A stretch of 64,000 nt of DNA from the NCBI RefSeq assembly GCF_900167165.1, contig NZ_FUXM01000003.1:62001-126000 (forward strand). The letters run 5' to 3'. Both the position numbers and the translations under genes were made by a program. The notes under the pieces are model-generated. The model was not told where the DNA came from, searched no databases, and saw nothing but the letters and a program-made list of their open reading frames with translations. This DNA comes from Carboxydocella sporoproducens DSM 16521 (GTDB lineage Bacteria; Bacillota; GCA-003054495; Carboxydocellales; Carboxydocellaceae). The first letter of the stretch is position 1. The number at the start of each line of letters is the position of its first letter. Shown here one piece after another: positions 44,147-52,748 of the stretch.

Positions 44147-44305
44147 GGAATGAGTGGTTCCGTATAAACGGAACTGAAAAGGGAAGTCAGTGCGAATCTG
44201 ACGCGGTCCCGCCACTGTGAAAGGGAGCGACCTCAATTTAGCCACTGGGTTAATCCGGGAAGGCTGAGGGAGCGATGATCTTAAGCCAGGAGACCTGCTC
44301 ATTCC
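44147..44305 (+). ncRNA. Cobalamin riboswitch
   Basis: Closing stem GGAATGAG / CTCATTCC (44147-44154 with 44298-44305). Inside are the B12-box features: GGGAAGTCAGTGCGAATCTG, ACGCGGTCCCGCCACTGTGA, CCACTGGGTTAATCCGGGAA and the B12 box AAGCCAGGAGACCTGC. It binds adenosyl- or methylcobalamin and usually controls B12 synthesis or transport genes. Here the next gene in the sense direction is an EamA transporter with an abnormal N-terminus 250 bp further on, so the original target may have been lost. Confidence 0.95.
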
Positions 44306-44370
44306 GTTGGTGACCTGAGCCTGCGCGGACAGGCAGGGGGAGTAAAGGCTTATTTCTGTGGGCCAATAGT

Positions 44371-44402
44371 CCTCTGCTTGTAAAGGCAGAGGATTTTATT
44401 TA
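44371..44402 (+). terminator. Terminator behind the cobalamin riboswitch
   Basis: Stem CCTCTGC / GCAGAGG (44371-44377 with 44386-44392), loop TTGTAAAG, then ATTTTATTTA. It is the likely off-state of the riboswitch. The stretch from here to 44555 contains no gene I recognise. Confidence 0.85.
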
Positions 44403-44555
44403 TTGCTATCCCATTATCGTCTACCCAGGCGAGGTTATTATAGAGGGCGGAGTTGATCTGCCTTTTTCTTTTTTTGCTAATTAGACAGCAAAAAATTAGA
44501 AGCGCGACATTATTTTATAGTTTATAATTAACTCAAGCGATCTGGAGGTGATAAA

Positions 44556-45371
44556 ATGGATAAGCTCACGCCCGCTCAGATGTGGCAAGCCTGTGTCAAG
44601 AGCATGCTCTACGGCTGGACGAGGTTAGGTGGAGCGCCGAGACCCACAGTAGAACAATGGAAATATGCGGTGATTGTCGGCTCGCTTTTGCTTCTGGGCG
44701 GTAATGGCGGCGTGGTGTGGGGGGAACAGCAGGTGCCTTCCGGTATTGCTGCCTTGATTATCGCTACTGTACCCCTCTGGATGGCCTTAATAGCCTGGGC
44801 CACGGGGGCACGGCCACGGCCGCAGCCCCTGGAATGGCTGGGCTTGATCCTCGGTTTCACTGGGATCCTCTGGCTAATTTCGCCTTCACTGGCCAGTGTT
44901 TCGGGGGCGATTAACAGCTATTACTTAATTGTGGTGCTGGCGGCGATCTCCTGGGCCTGGGGCTCTATTTACTCCCGCAAGGCTAACTGGCCTGATTCGG
45001 CCTGGCTTGCCATTGGCATGCAAATGCTGGCCGGAGGGCTGGCCTGTCTGGGGGCAAGTATTTTGCTGGGAGAGGCGGGCCGGTTGGACCTGAATGAGGT
45101 TACGATGCAGTCCTGGCTGGCTTTTGGTTATCTGGTGCTGTTTGGTTCGCTAGTGGGTTATAGCGCCTACATCTGGTTGTTAAAAAATGCAGATCCCCTC
45201 TGGGTGTCAACCTATGCCTATGTCAATCCGGTGGTAGCAGTATTGCTGGGCTGGTTCTGGGCCGGTGAGGAGCTGAATAGCAGCAAGCTGACTGGGGCCG
45301 TATTGGTACTGGCAGCGGTTGTGCTAATCAGCATTGAGAGGAACCGAAAGAAGACTGTAAAAAGTGTGTAA
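44556..45371 (+). CDS. EamA/DMT-family transporter with abnormal N-terminus
   Basis: 271 residues and about nine hydrophobic segments. The residues from MLYGWTRLGGAPRPT on match YedA-like EamA exporters well (LLLLGGNGGVVWGEQQVPSG, IATVPLWMALIAW, SLVGYSAYIWLLKNADPLWV). The first 15 residues (MDKLTPAQMWQACVK) replace the first membrane helix and part of the second, about 45 residues in usual members. CTGGAGGTG precedes the ATG. It may be a truncated gene that gained a new start, or a shorter transporter. Substrate unknown. Confidence 0.75.
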   Translation: MDKLTPAQMWQACVKSMLYGWTRLGGAPRPTVEQWKYAVIVGSLLLLGGNGGVVWGEQQVPSGIAALIIATVPLWMALIAWATGARPRPQPLEWLGLILGFTGILWLISPSLASVSGAINSYYLIVVLAAISWAWGSIYSRKANWPDSAWLAIGMQMLAGGLACLGASILLGEAGRLDLNEVTMQSWLAFGYLVLFGSLVGYSAYIWLLKNADPLWVSTYAYVNPVVAVLLGWFWAGEELNSSKLTGAVLVLAAVVLISIERNRKKTVKSV

Positions 45372-45388
45372 TTTGTGTAATTAATTTA

Positions 45389-45420
45389 GGGGGAGGACAT
45401 GGTTCTGTCCCCCTTTTTTG
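45389..45420 (+). terminator. Intrinsic terminator after the EamA-like gene
   Basis: Stem GGGGGaGGACA / TGTCCCCC with loop TGGTTC, then TTTTTTG. Confidence 0.85.
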
Positions 45421-45474
45421 TGTTATAATAATGTAAAGTTATGGAGACTATTTCATTTTGTTGAGGTGATTAAT

Positions 45475-46154
45475 TTGAGTGATCCTTTTATTGAATATTC
45501 CGAGTCAATGGTAGCAACTGTTGCAAAATTATTTGCATTAGAAGGGTCAGCTAAAGAAGTAGCCATACTTGCACATGCGGTTTTAGAAGTTGTACAGACA
45601 AATTTTGACAATTGGAATGGCGGAACTTATTTTTATACTCTCTATCTGTATTTACCGTTAAACTTATACGTTCAAATAGTAGAAGAAAAAGAGAAAATCC
45701 AGAAAAGAATATATGAAAAGTTATTTTCAGTTGGAGTTCCATATAATAATCATTGTTTTGAAGAAGTTTTGATATACCCTCAGGCATCCAATGATCCAAA
45801 TTGGCGTGATAAAGCAAAAGCTTGGCTGTCAGGAAAAAATATTACAAACCAAGGCAGAGTAAGATCAGATAATATCGCATCGAGAAACTGTGATGGTTTA
45901 TTATTTAGATCTCAGCCAGAAATTAACTTTATTTTGTTATAATAAAGGATGGCATAATGTTAGTTGTTGAAATAGATGGAGATACAGTTCATCAAGAAAC
46001 ACCAGCTGAGGCACATGCAAGGACAACAATGTTATTGCACGAGGGTGTTTACTTTGAGAGGTTAAAAGCTAGCGAATGTGAAACGGAAGAAAAAGCTTTA
46101 CAGAGCGCTAAGAAAATTATGAGTGTCTTGACGAAAATTAAATCTACCCGATAA
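45475..46154 (+). pseudogene. Broken PD-(D/E)XK nuclease-like gene (two frames)
   Basis: The first part (TTG 45475 behind GAGGTGAT, to stop 45942) encodes a helical region and ends WRDKAKAWLSGK, NQGRVRSDNIASRNCDGLLF, RSQPEINFILL. The second (45957-46154) starts LVVEIDGDTVHQETPAEAHA and continues RTTMLLHEGVYFERLKASEC in another frame. In PD-(D/E)XK-type proteins such as DUF559 relatives these two parts are joined by about 40 residues, so I infer a deletion with frameshift. AT-rich and unlike the neighbours, it was probably acquired. Function lost or reduced. Confidence 0.6.
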
Positions 46155-46199
46155 TGCTTCTTAATACTTCCAAACCGTACTAAAAATGGAGGCTCGGAC

Positions 46200-47099
46200 A
46201 TGACTAAATTGCAAGCCAGTTTGCTGGCACTTTTAGGCGGAGCCAGCTATGGCCTCTTGCCCGGTTTTGCCAAGCAGGCCTATGCCAGCGGTGTTGGCAC
46301 TGGCCCCCTGACTATGACCCAGAATTTGATTGGAGCGATCCTGCTCTGGTTGATCGCTTTGATTGCAGCTAGAGGGCAAAGCAAACCTGACCGCAGGCAA
46401 ATCCTACAATTGTTGCTAACCGGGGCCCTGCCGGGTCTAACCGGTGCTTTTTATTACTGGGCCCTGGCTATGTTGCCAGCCTCGCTGGGTATCATCCTGC
46501 TTTTTCAGTTTACCTGGATAGGGGTTGGATTGGAGTGGTTGTTAACTCGAGAAAAACCGGGCCCCAGTCGCTGGTTGGCCCTGTTTTTATTAGTACCTGG
46601 TACTGTGCTGGCGGCCGGGCTTGAGGGCGGGAGCAGCCCGCAATTCCACTGGCTGGGAGTAATGCTGGGTTTTTTATCAGCTCTAACTTATACTGGTTAT
46701 CTGTCTGCCGCCGGACGGGTAGCAACCTCGGTTTCCCCCTGGGCCCGCAGCGCCTGGATTAGTACAGGTGCAACCATAACTACATCGATTTTTTTTAGTT
46801 TGTTTCTGACAGGGGATGGAGGGGGAAAAGTGGGGGACCTGCTGCTGTATGGCGGGTTAATGGGCCTGTTTGGGGCTTTGCTGCCTACTGTTTGCTTTGC
46901 CTATGGAGTGCCGGTGATTGGCGGGGGACTGGCGGGAATACTGGGGGCAGTGGAGTTGCCGGTGGTGCTGCTGGTATCCCGGTTTTTTCTCGGGGAACCG
47001 GTTGGGCTCCGGCAATGGCTGGGTACTATATTGATGCTTGCCGGAATCTATATCGGGGAAAAAGGTGAACATTTTTTTAAAAAAACCCTTGAATATTAG
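46200..47099 (+). CDS. EamA/DMT-family transporter
   Basis: 299 residues, ten predicted membrane segments in two EamA repeats. The N-terminus reads LLALLGGASYGLLPGFAKQA; the repeat motifs are FYYWALAMLPASLGIILLFQ and the C-terminal GGGLAGILGAVELPVVLLVS. Probably exports a metabolite or amino acid, substrate unknown. It is not closely similar to the other EamA gene. GGAGGCTC precedes the ATG. It ends just before the guanine riboswitch. Confidence 0.88.
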   Translation: MTKLQASLLALLGGASYGLLPGFAKQAYASGVGTGPLTMTQNLIGAILLWLIALIAARGQSKPDRRQILQLLLTGALPGLTGAFYYWALAMLPASLGIILLFQFTWIGVGLEWLLTREKPGPSRWLALFLLVPGTVLAAGLEGGSSPQFHWLGVMLGFLSALTYTGYLSAAGRVATSVSPWARSAWISTGATITTSIFFSLFLTGDGGGKVGDLLLYGGLMGLFGALLPTVCFAYGVPVIGGGLAGILGAVELPVVLLVSRFFLGEPVGLRQWLGTILMLAGIYIGEKGEHFFKKTLEY

Positions 47100-47117
47100 G
47101 AAAAAATATGGTAATTT
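47089..47117 (+). promoter_or_regulatory. Possible promoter of the guanine riboswitch operon
   Basis: TTGAAT (47089-47094) and TAATTT (47112-47117) with 17 bp between, 25 bp before the aptamer. The -10 is poor, so this is a tentative call; the hexamers overlap the end of the transporter gene. Confidence 0.4.
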
Positions 47118-47142
47118 TTTAGTAAAGCTTTAACTGAATAGT

Positions 47143-47213
47143 CACTCGTATAATTTTGAGGATATGGCTCAAAAGTCTCTACCGGGCAACCGTAAATTGC
47201 CCGACTACGAGTG
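47143..47213 (+). ncRNA. Guanine-class purine riboswitch
   Basis: P1 CACTCGTA / TACGAGTG, then TATAATTTTGAGGATATGGC, TCAAAAGTCTCTACCGGGC, AACCGTAAATTGCCCGACTA: the purine aptamer with its loop-loop pairing. The specificity position reads GACTA, that is C74 by the usual numbering, which selects guanine (adenine riboswitches have GATTA). It should repress the nucleoside-uptake operon when guanine or hypoxanthine is plentiful. Confidence 0.96.
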
Positions 47214-47280
47214 GAACGCATTACCAGAGGGGAAAGTCTATCTTTTTCCTGCTGGTAGTGAGCGCTAGGCGGCGGGAAAC

Positions 47281-47345
47281 CACCCGGTGCGCTGGGTTTC
47301 ACTCACCTTTTTGGGAACCTCGGGCACCGGGTGATTTGTTTTTTG
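47281..47345 (+). terminator. Terminator of the guanine riboswitch expression platform
   Basis: Stem CACCCGGTGC (47281-47290) / GCACCGGGTG (47324-47333), then ATTTGTTTTTT. It lies between the aptamer and the BMP-protein gene and is the likely off-structure. Confidence 0.9.
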
Positions 47346-47401
47346 ACGGTGGGGAGATGAGCCATTTCCGGGATAATACTGAGGGAAAGGGGAAAAGAGG
47401 A

Positions 47402-48520
47402 ATGTGGCGCAAAATGATCGCGCTCCTGATGCTGGCCAGTATGCTGTTATTTAACCTCACGGGCTGTGGTAGCAGCAGTAAACAGGAGCAAAAAGCCGGG
47501 GAAAATAAACCGGCAGGGGACAAGCTGAAAGTGGCCTTTATCTATGTTGGACCGGTAGGGGATGCCGGCTGGACTTATGCCCATGACCAGGGACGCAAGT
47601 ATTTGGAACAGCAATTGCCTAATGTCGAAACTACCTATATTGAATCGGTGCCGGAAGGGGCCGATGCTGAACGGGTCATCACTGAGCTGGCTGAGAAAGG
47701 CAATAAAATCATTTTTGCTACCAGCTTTGGCTACATGGATGCCATGCTGAAGGTGGCACAAAAATATCCTGATGTGGTATTCCTGCATTGTTCCGGTTAC
47801 AAGACCGCACCCAATATGGGTACCTATTTTGGCCGGATGTATCAGGCCCGCTACCTGACCGGCATGGTGGCCGGTAAAATGACCAGGAGCAATACTATCG
47901 GTTATGTGGCAGCCTTCCCCATTCCGGAGGTAATTCGCGGCATCAATGCTTTTACCCTGGGGGTAAGAAGTGTTAACCCCAATGCTAAGGTGAAAGTGGT
48001 CTGGACCAATACCTGGTATGATCCTGCCAAGGAAAAGGATGCGGCCAAGAGCTTGCTGGATGCCGGTGCGGATGTGATTGCCCAGCATCAGGATACCCCT
48101 GGACCCCAGCAAGCGGCTCAAGAAAAAGGGGTATACAGTGTCGGCTATAACAGCGATATGTCTGCCTATGCACCCAAGGCGGTGCTGACCAGTGCCGTCT
48201 GGAACTGGGGCCCCTATTATGTCAATACTGTTAAGGCTGTAATGGAAGGCAAATGGAAGAGTGAACAATACTGGGGCCCCATGAGTGATGGGATTGTCAA
48301 TCTGGCTCCTTACGGTCCTATGGTTCCTGCCGAGGTAAAGGATCTGGTGGAGAAGAAAAAGCAGGAAATTCTTTCTGGTAGCTGGGATGTTTTCACTGGC
48401 CCCATCAAGGATCAGAATGGCCAGGTACGAGTACCGGCTGGCAGCAAGATGACTGATGAGCAAATGCTTTCTTTTGACTGGTTTGTAGAAGGGGTAGAAG
48501 GTACCATTCCCAAACAATAA
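47402..48520 (+). CDS. BMP-family nucleoside-binding lipoprotein
   Basis: 372 residues. Signal peptide with lipobox LTGC (about Cys18), then the BMP/PnrA fold: LKVAFIYVGPVGDAGWTYAH, ESVPEGADAERVITELAEKG, the VAAFPIPEVIRGINAFTLG region and VIAQHQDTPGPQQAA. BMP proteins bind purine nucleosides for an ABC importer. The guanine riboswitch ahead of it supports guanosine-type substrates. ATG 47402 is preceded by a GAAAAGAGG site; upstream in-frame codons fall within the riboswitch leader and are not coding. Confidence 0.93.
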   Translation: MWRKMIALLMLASMLLFNLTGCGSSSKQEQKAGENKPAGDKLKVAFIYVGPVGDAGWTYAHDQGRKYLEQQLPNVETTYIESVPEGADAERVITELAEKGNKIIFATSFGYMDAMLKVAQKYPDVVFLHCSGYKTAPNMGTYFGRMYQARYLTGMVAGKMTRSNTIGYVAAFPIPEVIRGINAFTLGVRSVNPNAKVKVVWTNTWYDPAKEKDAAKSLLDAGADVIAQHQDTPGPQQAAQEKGVYSVGYNSDMSAYAPKAVLTSAVWNWGPYYVNTVKAVMEGKWKSEQYWGPMSDGIVNLAPYGPMVPAEVKDLVEKKKQEILSGSWDVFTGPIKDQNGQVRVPAGSKMTDEQMLSFDWFVEGVEGTIPKQ

Positions 48521-48527
48521 GCAAGTT

Positions 48528-48584
48528 GAGGGGTGAAGGCCTGCGGGTCTTTACCCCTCCTGTCGCCTGGGAGGGGCTTTTTTT
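48528..48584 (+). promoter_or_regulatory. Mutually exclusive hairpins between the binding protein and ATPase genes
   Basis: Hairpin 1 GAGGGGT (48528-48534) / ACCCCTC (48553-48559) shares CCCCTC (48554-48559) with hairpin 2, CCCCTC / GAGGGG (48571-48576), which is followed by seven T and would terminate. The Shine-Dalgarno GGGAGG of the ATPase gene lies in the terminator arm. This can set binding-protein excess over transporter, and perhaps respond to a signal. Confidence 0.65.
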
Positions 48585-50105
48585 ATGGAAACTCTGGTGG
48601 AGATGAAAGGAATCTGCAAGGCTTTTCCAGGGGTAAAGGCCAATGACCATGTGAACTTCACTTTGAAAGCAGGGGAAATCCACGCCCTGCTGGGAGAAAA
48701 CGGAGCGGGAAAGAGTACCCTGATGAGCATTCTCACCGGCCTGTACCGGGCCGACCAGGGGGAGATCTGGATTCGCGGCCAGAAGGTCAACTTCCGCTCT
48801 CCCCGGGATGCCATCCGGGCGGGTATAGGTATGGTCCATCAGCATTTCAAGCTGGTGGCTCCTTTTACAGTAACGGAAAATGTAGCCCTTGGTTTGCCTG
48901 GCCGGGGTTTTGGCCTGAATCTGAAGGAAATTGAGGCGAAGTTGAGCCAGTTTGCAGCTGAATACGGCCTGCTCATTCACCCACAGGCCAAAGTCTGGCA
49001 ATTGTCCATAGGGGAACAACAGCGGGTGGAAATTGTCAAGCTGTTGTTCCGGGGGGCGGATATTCTGATTCTGGACGAGCCGACAGCGGTGCTGACACCC
49101 CAGGAGGCCCAGGAGCTTTATCGCATTTTGCGGCGGATGGCTGCGGCCGGGAAAGGGATTATTGTCATTACCCACAAGATGCAAGAGGTGCTGGAACACG
49201 CTGATACCATTACGGTAATGCGGGGAGGCAGGTCTATTGCTACACTGCCGGGAGCAGAGGCCACAGAGCAAGGCCTGGCCCGATTGATGGTGGGCAAGGA
49301 ACCGGACATACCGGAAATGCCCGCAGGAGCGGTACCGGGTCCGGTATTGCTGGAACTAAAGGCGGTCACTGCCCTGGGTGACCGGGGGCAACCGGCCTTG
49401 AAGCAAGTGAGTTTAACGGTACGGGCCGGGGAGATCCTGGGGATCGCCGGTGTGGCCGGCAATGGCCAGCGGGAACTGGCAGAGGTAATTGCTGGATTAA
49501 GGCCACTCAAATCCGGTCAACTCTATCTGGCCGGGCAGGAGATGGGGACAAGTGGGCCCCGGGAGCGCATTGCCGCCGGGGTGGCCTATATTCCCGAAGA
49601 CCGGCTGGGCACCGGTCTGGTACCCAATCTGGATGTGCGGGAAAACATATTGCTCAAACATTACCGTGACCAGGAATTTACCCGTGGACCCCTGATCAAC
49701 TGGCAGCGCCTGTCAGAATATGCCCGTCGACTGGTTCAGGAATTTGAAGTAAAAATCTCCGACCTGACTACTCCGGTCAAAACTATGTCCGGAGGAAATT
49801 TGCAGAAACTGCTGCTGGCCCGGGAGATTTCCTCCCAGCCCCGGCTGATTGTGGCTGTTTATCCTGTCCGCGGGCTGGATATTGCTGCCACCATGGCAGT
49901 GCGGACTTTGCTTTTACAGGCCCGGCGCCAGGGGTGTGGGGTGGTTCTGATCAGTGAGGAACTGGAAGAATTGTTCCAGCTGGCTGACCGCCTGGCGGTA
50001 TTGCATGAAGGGGAAATCACCGGTCTGGTACCGGTGCGGGAGGCCCGGATTGAAGAAATCGGCTTAATGATGGCAGGAAAGATGGTGAAGAGCGGGTGCG
50101 CCTGA
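48585..50105 (+). CDS. BMP-associated ABC transporter ATPase (tandem domains)
   Basis: 506 residues with two ABC domains. The first has Walker A LLGENGAGKSTLM near residue 35, signature LSIGEQQRVEIVKLL and Walker B ILILDEPTAVLT. The second has GVAGNGQREL instead of a normal Walker A, signature MSGGNLQKLLLARE and VAVYPVRGLD at Walker B, so only the first site looks fully catalytic, as usual in the sugar/nucleoside YufO-like group. Energises nucleoside import. Overlaps the first permease by 10 bp. Confidence 0.93.
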   Translation: METLVEMKGICKAFPGVKANDHVNFTLKAGEIHALLGENGAGKSTLMSILTGLYRADQGEIWIRGQKVNFRSPRDAIRAGIGMVHQHFKLVAPFTVTENVALGLPGRGFGLNLKEIEAKLSQFAAEYGLLIHPQAKVWQLSIGEQQRVEIVKLLFRGADILILDEPTAVLTPQEAQELYRILRRMAAAGKGIIVITHKMQEVLEHADTITVMRGGRSIATLPGAEATEQGLARLMVGKEPDIPEMPAGAVPGPVLLELKAVTALGDRGQPALKQVSLTVRAGEILGIAGVAGNGQRELAEVIAGLRPLKSGQLYLAGQEMGTSGPRERIAAGVAYIPEDRLGTGLVPNLDVRENILLKHYRDQEFTRGPLINWQRLSEYARRLVQEFEVKISDLTTPVKTMSGGNLQKLLLAREISSQPRLIVAVYPVRGLDIAATMAVRTLLLQARRQGCGVVLISEELEELFQLADRLAVLHEGEITGLVPVREARIEEIGLMMAGKMVKSGCA

Positions 50106-51160
50106 TTACTCTGGAGAAACGACTGACACCAATGCCTGGAGCCTTTTTTTTAGTACCAGCGGTGGCGATTCTGCTCGCTCTACTGGCAGGGGCCTGCTTT
50201 ATCGCTCTGGCGGGGAAATCTCCCCTGGAGGTTTACCAGGCCATGCTGGGCGGGGCTTTTGGTTCAGCCTTCGGTCTGGCGGAGACTACAGTCAAGGCCA
50301 TCCCGCTGGCTCTGTGCGCCCTGGGGGTTTCCCTGGCCTTTCGGATGCAATTGTGGAATATCGGTGCGGAAGGGCAGTTTTACATGGGAGCCATGGCGGC
50401 TACCTGGGTGGCGCTCAATTTTCCTGATGGTTCCCGCTGGCAACTGCTGCCGGCCATGCTGGTTTTAGCCTGGCTGGCCGGAGGCCTCTGGGCCCTCTTG
50501 CCCGCTATTCCGAAAGCTCTCTGGCAGGTGAATGAAACCATCACCACTCTGATGCTCAATTATGTGGCCATCCTCTGGGTGGATTATCTGGTCTTTGGGC
50601 CCTGGAAAGACCCTAAAGGCTTTAACTTCCCCCTGACTGCCACCTTTGGCCCGGGGGCGACTCTGCCCACTTTGGGGAATACCAGGATTCATGCCGGTTT
50701 TCTGCTGGCTTTGCTGGCCGCAGTGTTAATCTACCTGATTTTCCGCTATACTACCTGGGGTTTCCAGTTGAAGGTAGTAGGGGAAAGCCGGGCAGCAGCC
50801 CGTTATGCCGGAATGAGTATAACAAAAACTATTCTGTTGACAATGTTTTTCAGCGGGGCCCTGGCCGGTATTGCCGGCATGGCGGAAGTGGCTGGCATAA
50901 CCCAGCGCTTGCAACAGGGCCTATCGCCGGGCTATGGCTATTCGGCCATAATTATCGCCTGGCTGGCCCGCTTGCATCCCTTTGCCATTCTGCTGGTGGC
51001 CTTTCTGTTCGGGGGTTTGCTCTCAGGGGGCTATGCCCTGCAAACCCTGGGCCTACCTGCTGCCAGTGTCTATATGCTGCAGGGCTTGATTCTTTTCTTT
51101 GTGCTGGGCGGGGAAATTTTTATTAACTACCGCCTGCGGATAGGAGGCAAAAAAGCATGA
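50096..51160 (+). CDS. Nucleoside ABC transporter permease (YufP-like)
   Basis: 354 residues, eight to ten membrane segments of the BPD_transp_2 family; motifs FRMQLWNIGAEGQFYMGAMA, NETITTLMLNYVA and GESRAAARYAGMSITKT, the last being the coupling-helix EAA-like region. Starts at GTG 50096 inside the ATPase gene; overlaps the next permease by ATGA. Confidence 0.92.
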   Translation: MRLITLEKRLTPMPGAFFLVPAVAILLALLAGACFIALAGKSPLEVYQAMLGGAFGSAFGLAETTVKAIPLALCALGVSLAFRMQLWNIGAEGQFYMGAMAATWVALNFPDGSRWQLLPAMLVLAWLAGGLWALLPAIPKALWQVNETITTLMLNYVAILWVDYLVFGPWKDPKGFNFPLTATFGPGATLPTLGNTRIHAGFLLALLAAVLIYLIFRYTTWGFQLKVVGESRAAARYAGMSITKTILLTMFFSGALAGIAGMAEVAGITQRLQQGLSPGYGYSAIIIAWLARLHPFAILLVAFLFGGLLSGGYALQTLGLPAASVYMLQGLILFFVLGGEIFINYRLRIGGKKA

Positions 51161-52092
51161 CCGACCAGAGTGTAGTGATCGCTATCCTGGCCACAGCTAT
51201 TACCGCCGGCACCCCTATTCTCCTGGCTGCCCTGGGGGAGATTCTGGCGGAACGGGCCGGGGTCCTGAATCTGGGGGTAGAAGGGATGATGTTGCTGGGG
51301 GCTGTGAGCGGTTTTACTGTAGCCCTGCATACCGACAACCTCTGGCTGGGCTTTGGCGCAGCCCTGCTGGCCGGAGGAGCAGGGGCCCTGGTCCATGCTT
51401 TCCTCACGGTTACTCTGAAGGCGAACCAGGTAGTCAGCGGCCTGGCCCTTACCATCTTCGGCACTGGTCTAAGCAGCTATCTGGGCAAAACTCTGGTGGG
51501 GATTCCTCTCAGGCAGACTTTTCAACCCGTGCCTGTGCCTGGCCTGAGTCAGCTGCCCTGGCTGGGACCAATCTTCTTCAACCACGATCCCCTGATTTAT
51601 CTCAGTTTTGGCCTGGTACCCTTAATGGCCTGGCTCCTGTACCGGACTCGCTGGGGACTACAGCTGCGGGCAGTAGGGGAAAATCCCGCTGCGGCTGATG
51701 CGGCCGGGATCAGTGTTTCCCTTACCCGCTATCTGGCGGTTATCGGGGGCGGAATGCTGGCGGGAGCAGGCGGGGCCTATATTTCCCTGGCCTATGCTCC
51801 CAGCTGGCTGGAAAACATGACCGCCGGCCGGGGCTGGATTGCAGTGGCGCTGGTGATCTTCGCTATGTGGGACCCCTTCAAGGCTATGCTGGGAGCTTAT
51901 CTTTTCGGCGGTGTGGATGCGCTGGGATTCCGGCTGCAGACCCTGAATATTGCAGTGTCGCCCTTTTTTCTCAAGATGTTGCCCTATTTATTAACTATCC
52001 TGGTGTTGATTCTGGTCACCCGGGAGACGAAAACCAGGCGGGTGGCTACACCGGGGGCCCTGGGATTGCCCTATCACCGGGAAGAACGCTGA
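51157..52092 (+). CDS. Nucleoside ABC transporter permease (YufQ-like)
   Basis: 311 residues, BPD_transp_2 family, motifs ERAGVLNLGVEGMMLLGAVS, GLALTIFGTGLSSYLG and the coupling region GENPAAADAAGISVSLTRYL. Pairs with the preceding permease. Start ATG overlaps that gene's stop. Confidence 0.93.
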   Translation: MTDQSVVIAILATAITAGTPILLAALGEILAERAGVLNLGVEGMMLLGAVSGFTVALHTDNLWLGFGAALLAGGAGALVHAFLTVTLKANQVVSGLALTIFGTGLSSYLGKTLVGIPLRQTFQPVPVPGLSQLPWLGPIFFNHDPLIYLSFGLVPLMAWLLYRTRWGLQLRAVGENPAAADAAGISVSLTRYLAVIGGGMLAGAGGAYISLAYAPSWLENMTAGRGWIAVALVIFAMWDPFKAMLGAYLFGGVDALGFRLQTLNIAVSPFFLKMLPYLLTILVLILVTRETKTRRVATPGALGLPYHREER

Positions 52093-52104
52093 TGGAAGGA
52101 TGAC

Positions 52105-52680
52105 GTGGACGTGGAGCTATTGAAACAGAGGATTCGGGAGGATGGTTTACTGATCGGCAACAATATCCTGAAGGTGGATTCCTTTCTCAATCATCAGCTG
52201 GATCCGCAGTTGCTGCTGGAGCTGGGGCGGGAGTTTGCCCGGCGCTTTCGCCCGGATGGGGTGACCAAGATCCTGACGGTGGAGGCTTCCGGCATTGCCG
52301 TGGCCGTGATGGTCGGCCTGGAGCTAGGGGTGCCGGTGCTGTTTGCCAAGAAGAAGCAGCCCAGTACCCTGGTGGAGGAGGTTTATGCGGCGGAGGCCTT
52401 TTCCTTCACCAAACAGGAGCAGGTGTCGGTCTGCGTTTCCCGGCGCTATCTGACCGCTGAGGACAGGGTGCTGATTATCGATGATTTTCTGGCTCAAGGG
52501 GCGGCAGCGAAAGCGCTGGTGTCCCTGGTGGAGCAGGCCGGGGCATCCCTGGTGGGAGTGGGAGTTGTGGTGGAGAAGGCCTTCCAGCCCGGGGGCAAGG
52601 AGCTGCGCGAGGCTGGCATCCGGGTGGAGGCGCTGGCCAGGATTGGGGCGTTTACGGAAAAGGGTGTGGAGTTTGTTTAA
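52105..52680 (+). CDS. xpt: Xanthine phosphoribosyltransferase
   Basis: 191 residues. Type I phosphoribosyltransferase converting xanthine and PRPP to XMP. The Xpt N-terminus is ELLKQRIREDGLLIGNNILKV, split as ELLKQRIREDG and NILKVDSFLNHQLDP; PRPP-site VLIIDDFLAQGAAAKAL lies near residue 126 and VEASGIAVAVMVGLELGVP before it. It starts at GTG 52105 (or GTG 52111). Last gene of the riboswitch-controlled operon, so uptake and salvage are regulated together. Confidence 0.95.
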   Translation: MDVELLKQRIREDGLLIGNNILKVDSFLNHQLDPQLLLELGREFARRFRPDGVTKILTVEASGIAVAVMVGLELGVPVLFAKKKQPSTLVEEVYAAEAFSFTKQEQVSVCVSRRYLTAEDRVLIIDDFLAQGAAAKALVSLVEQAGASLVGVGVVVEKAFQPGGKELREAGIRVEALARIGAFTEKGVEFV

Positions 52681-52681
52681 G

Positions 52682-52711
52682 AGGCAACCTGGCTGGGTTG
52701 TCTTTTTTGTC
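52682..52711 (+). terminator. Intrinsic terminator after xpt
   Basis: Stem GGCAACC / GGGTTGTC with a loop around TGGCT, then TTTTTT. End of the purine operon. Confidence 0.85.
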
Positions 52712-52748
52712 TTTATGTTACGATAGTTACAAGCGCTAAGCTGCGGAA

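Noticed and set aside
49380-50105. Second ATPase domain of the nucleoside transporter as a damaged gene
   Set aside because: Loss of Walker A and changed Walker B are usual in this family (YufO-like), so it is not evidence of decay.
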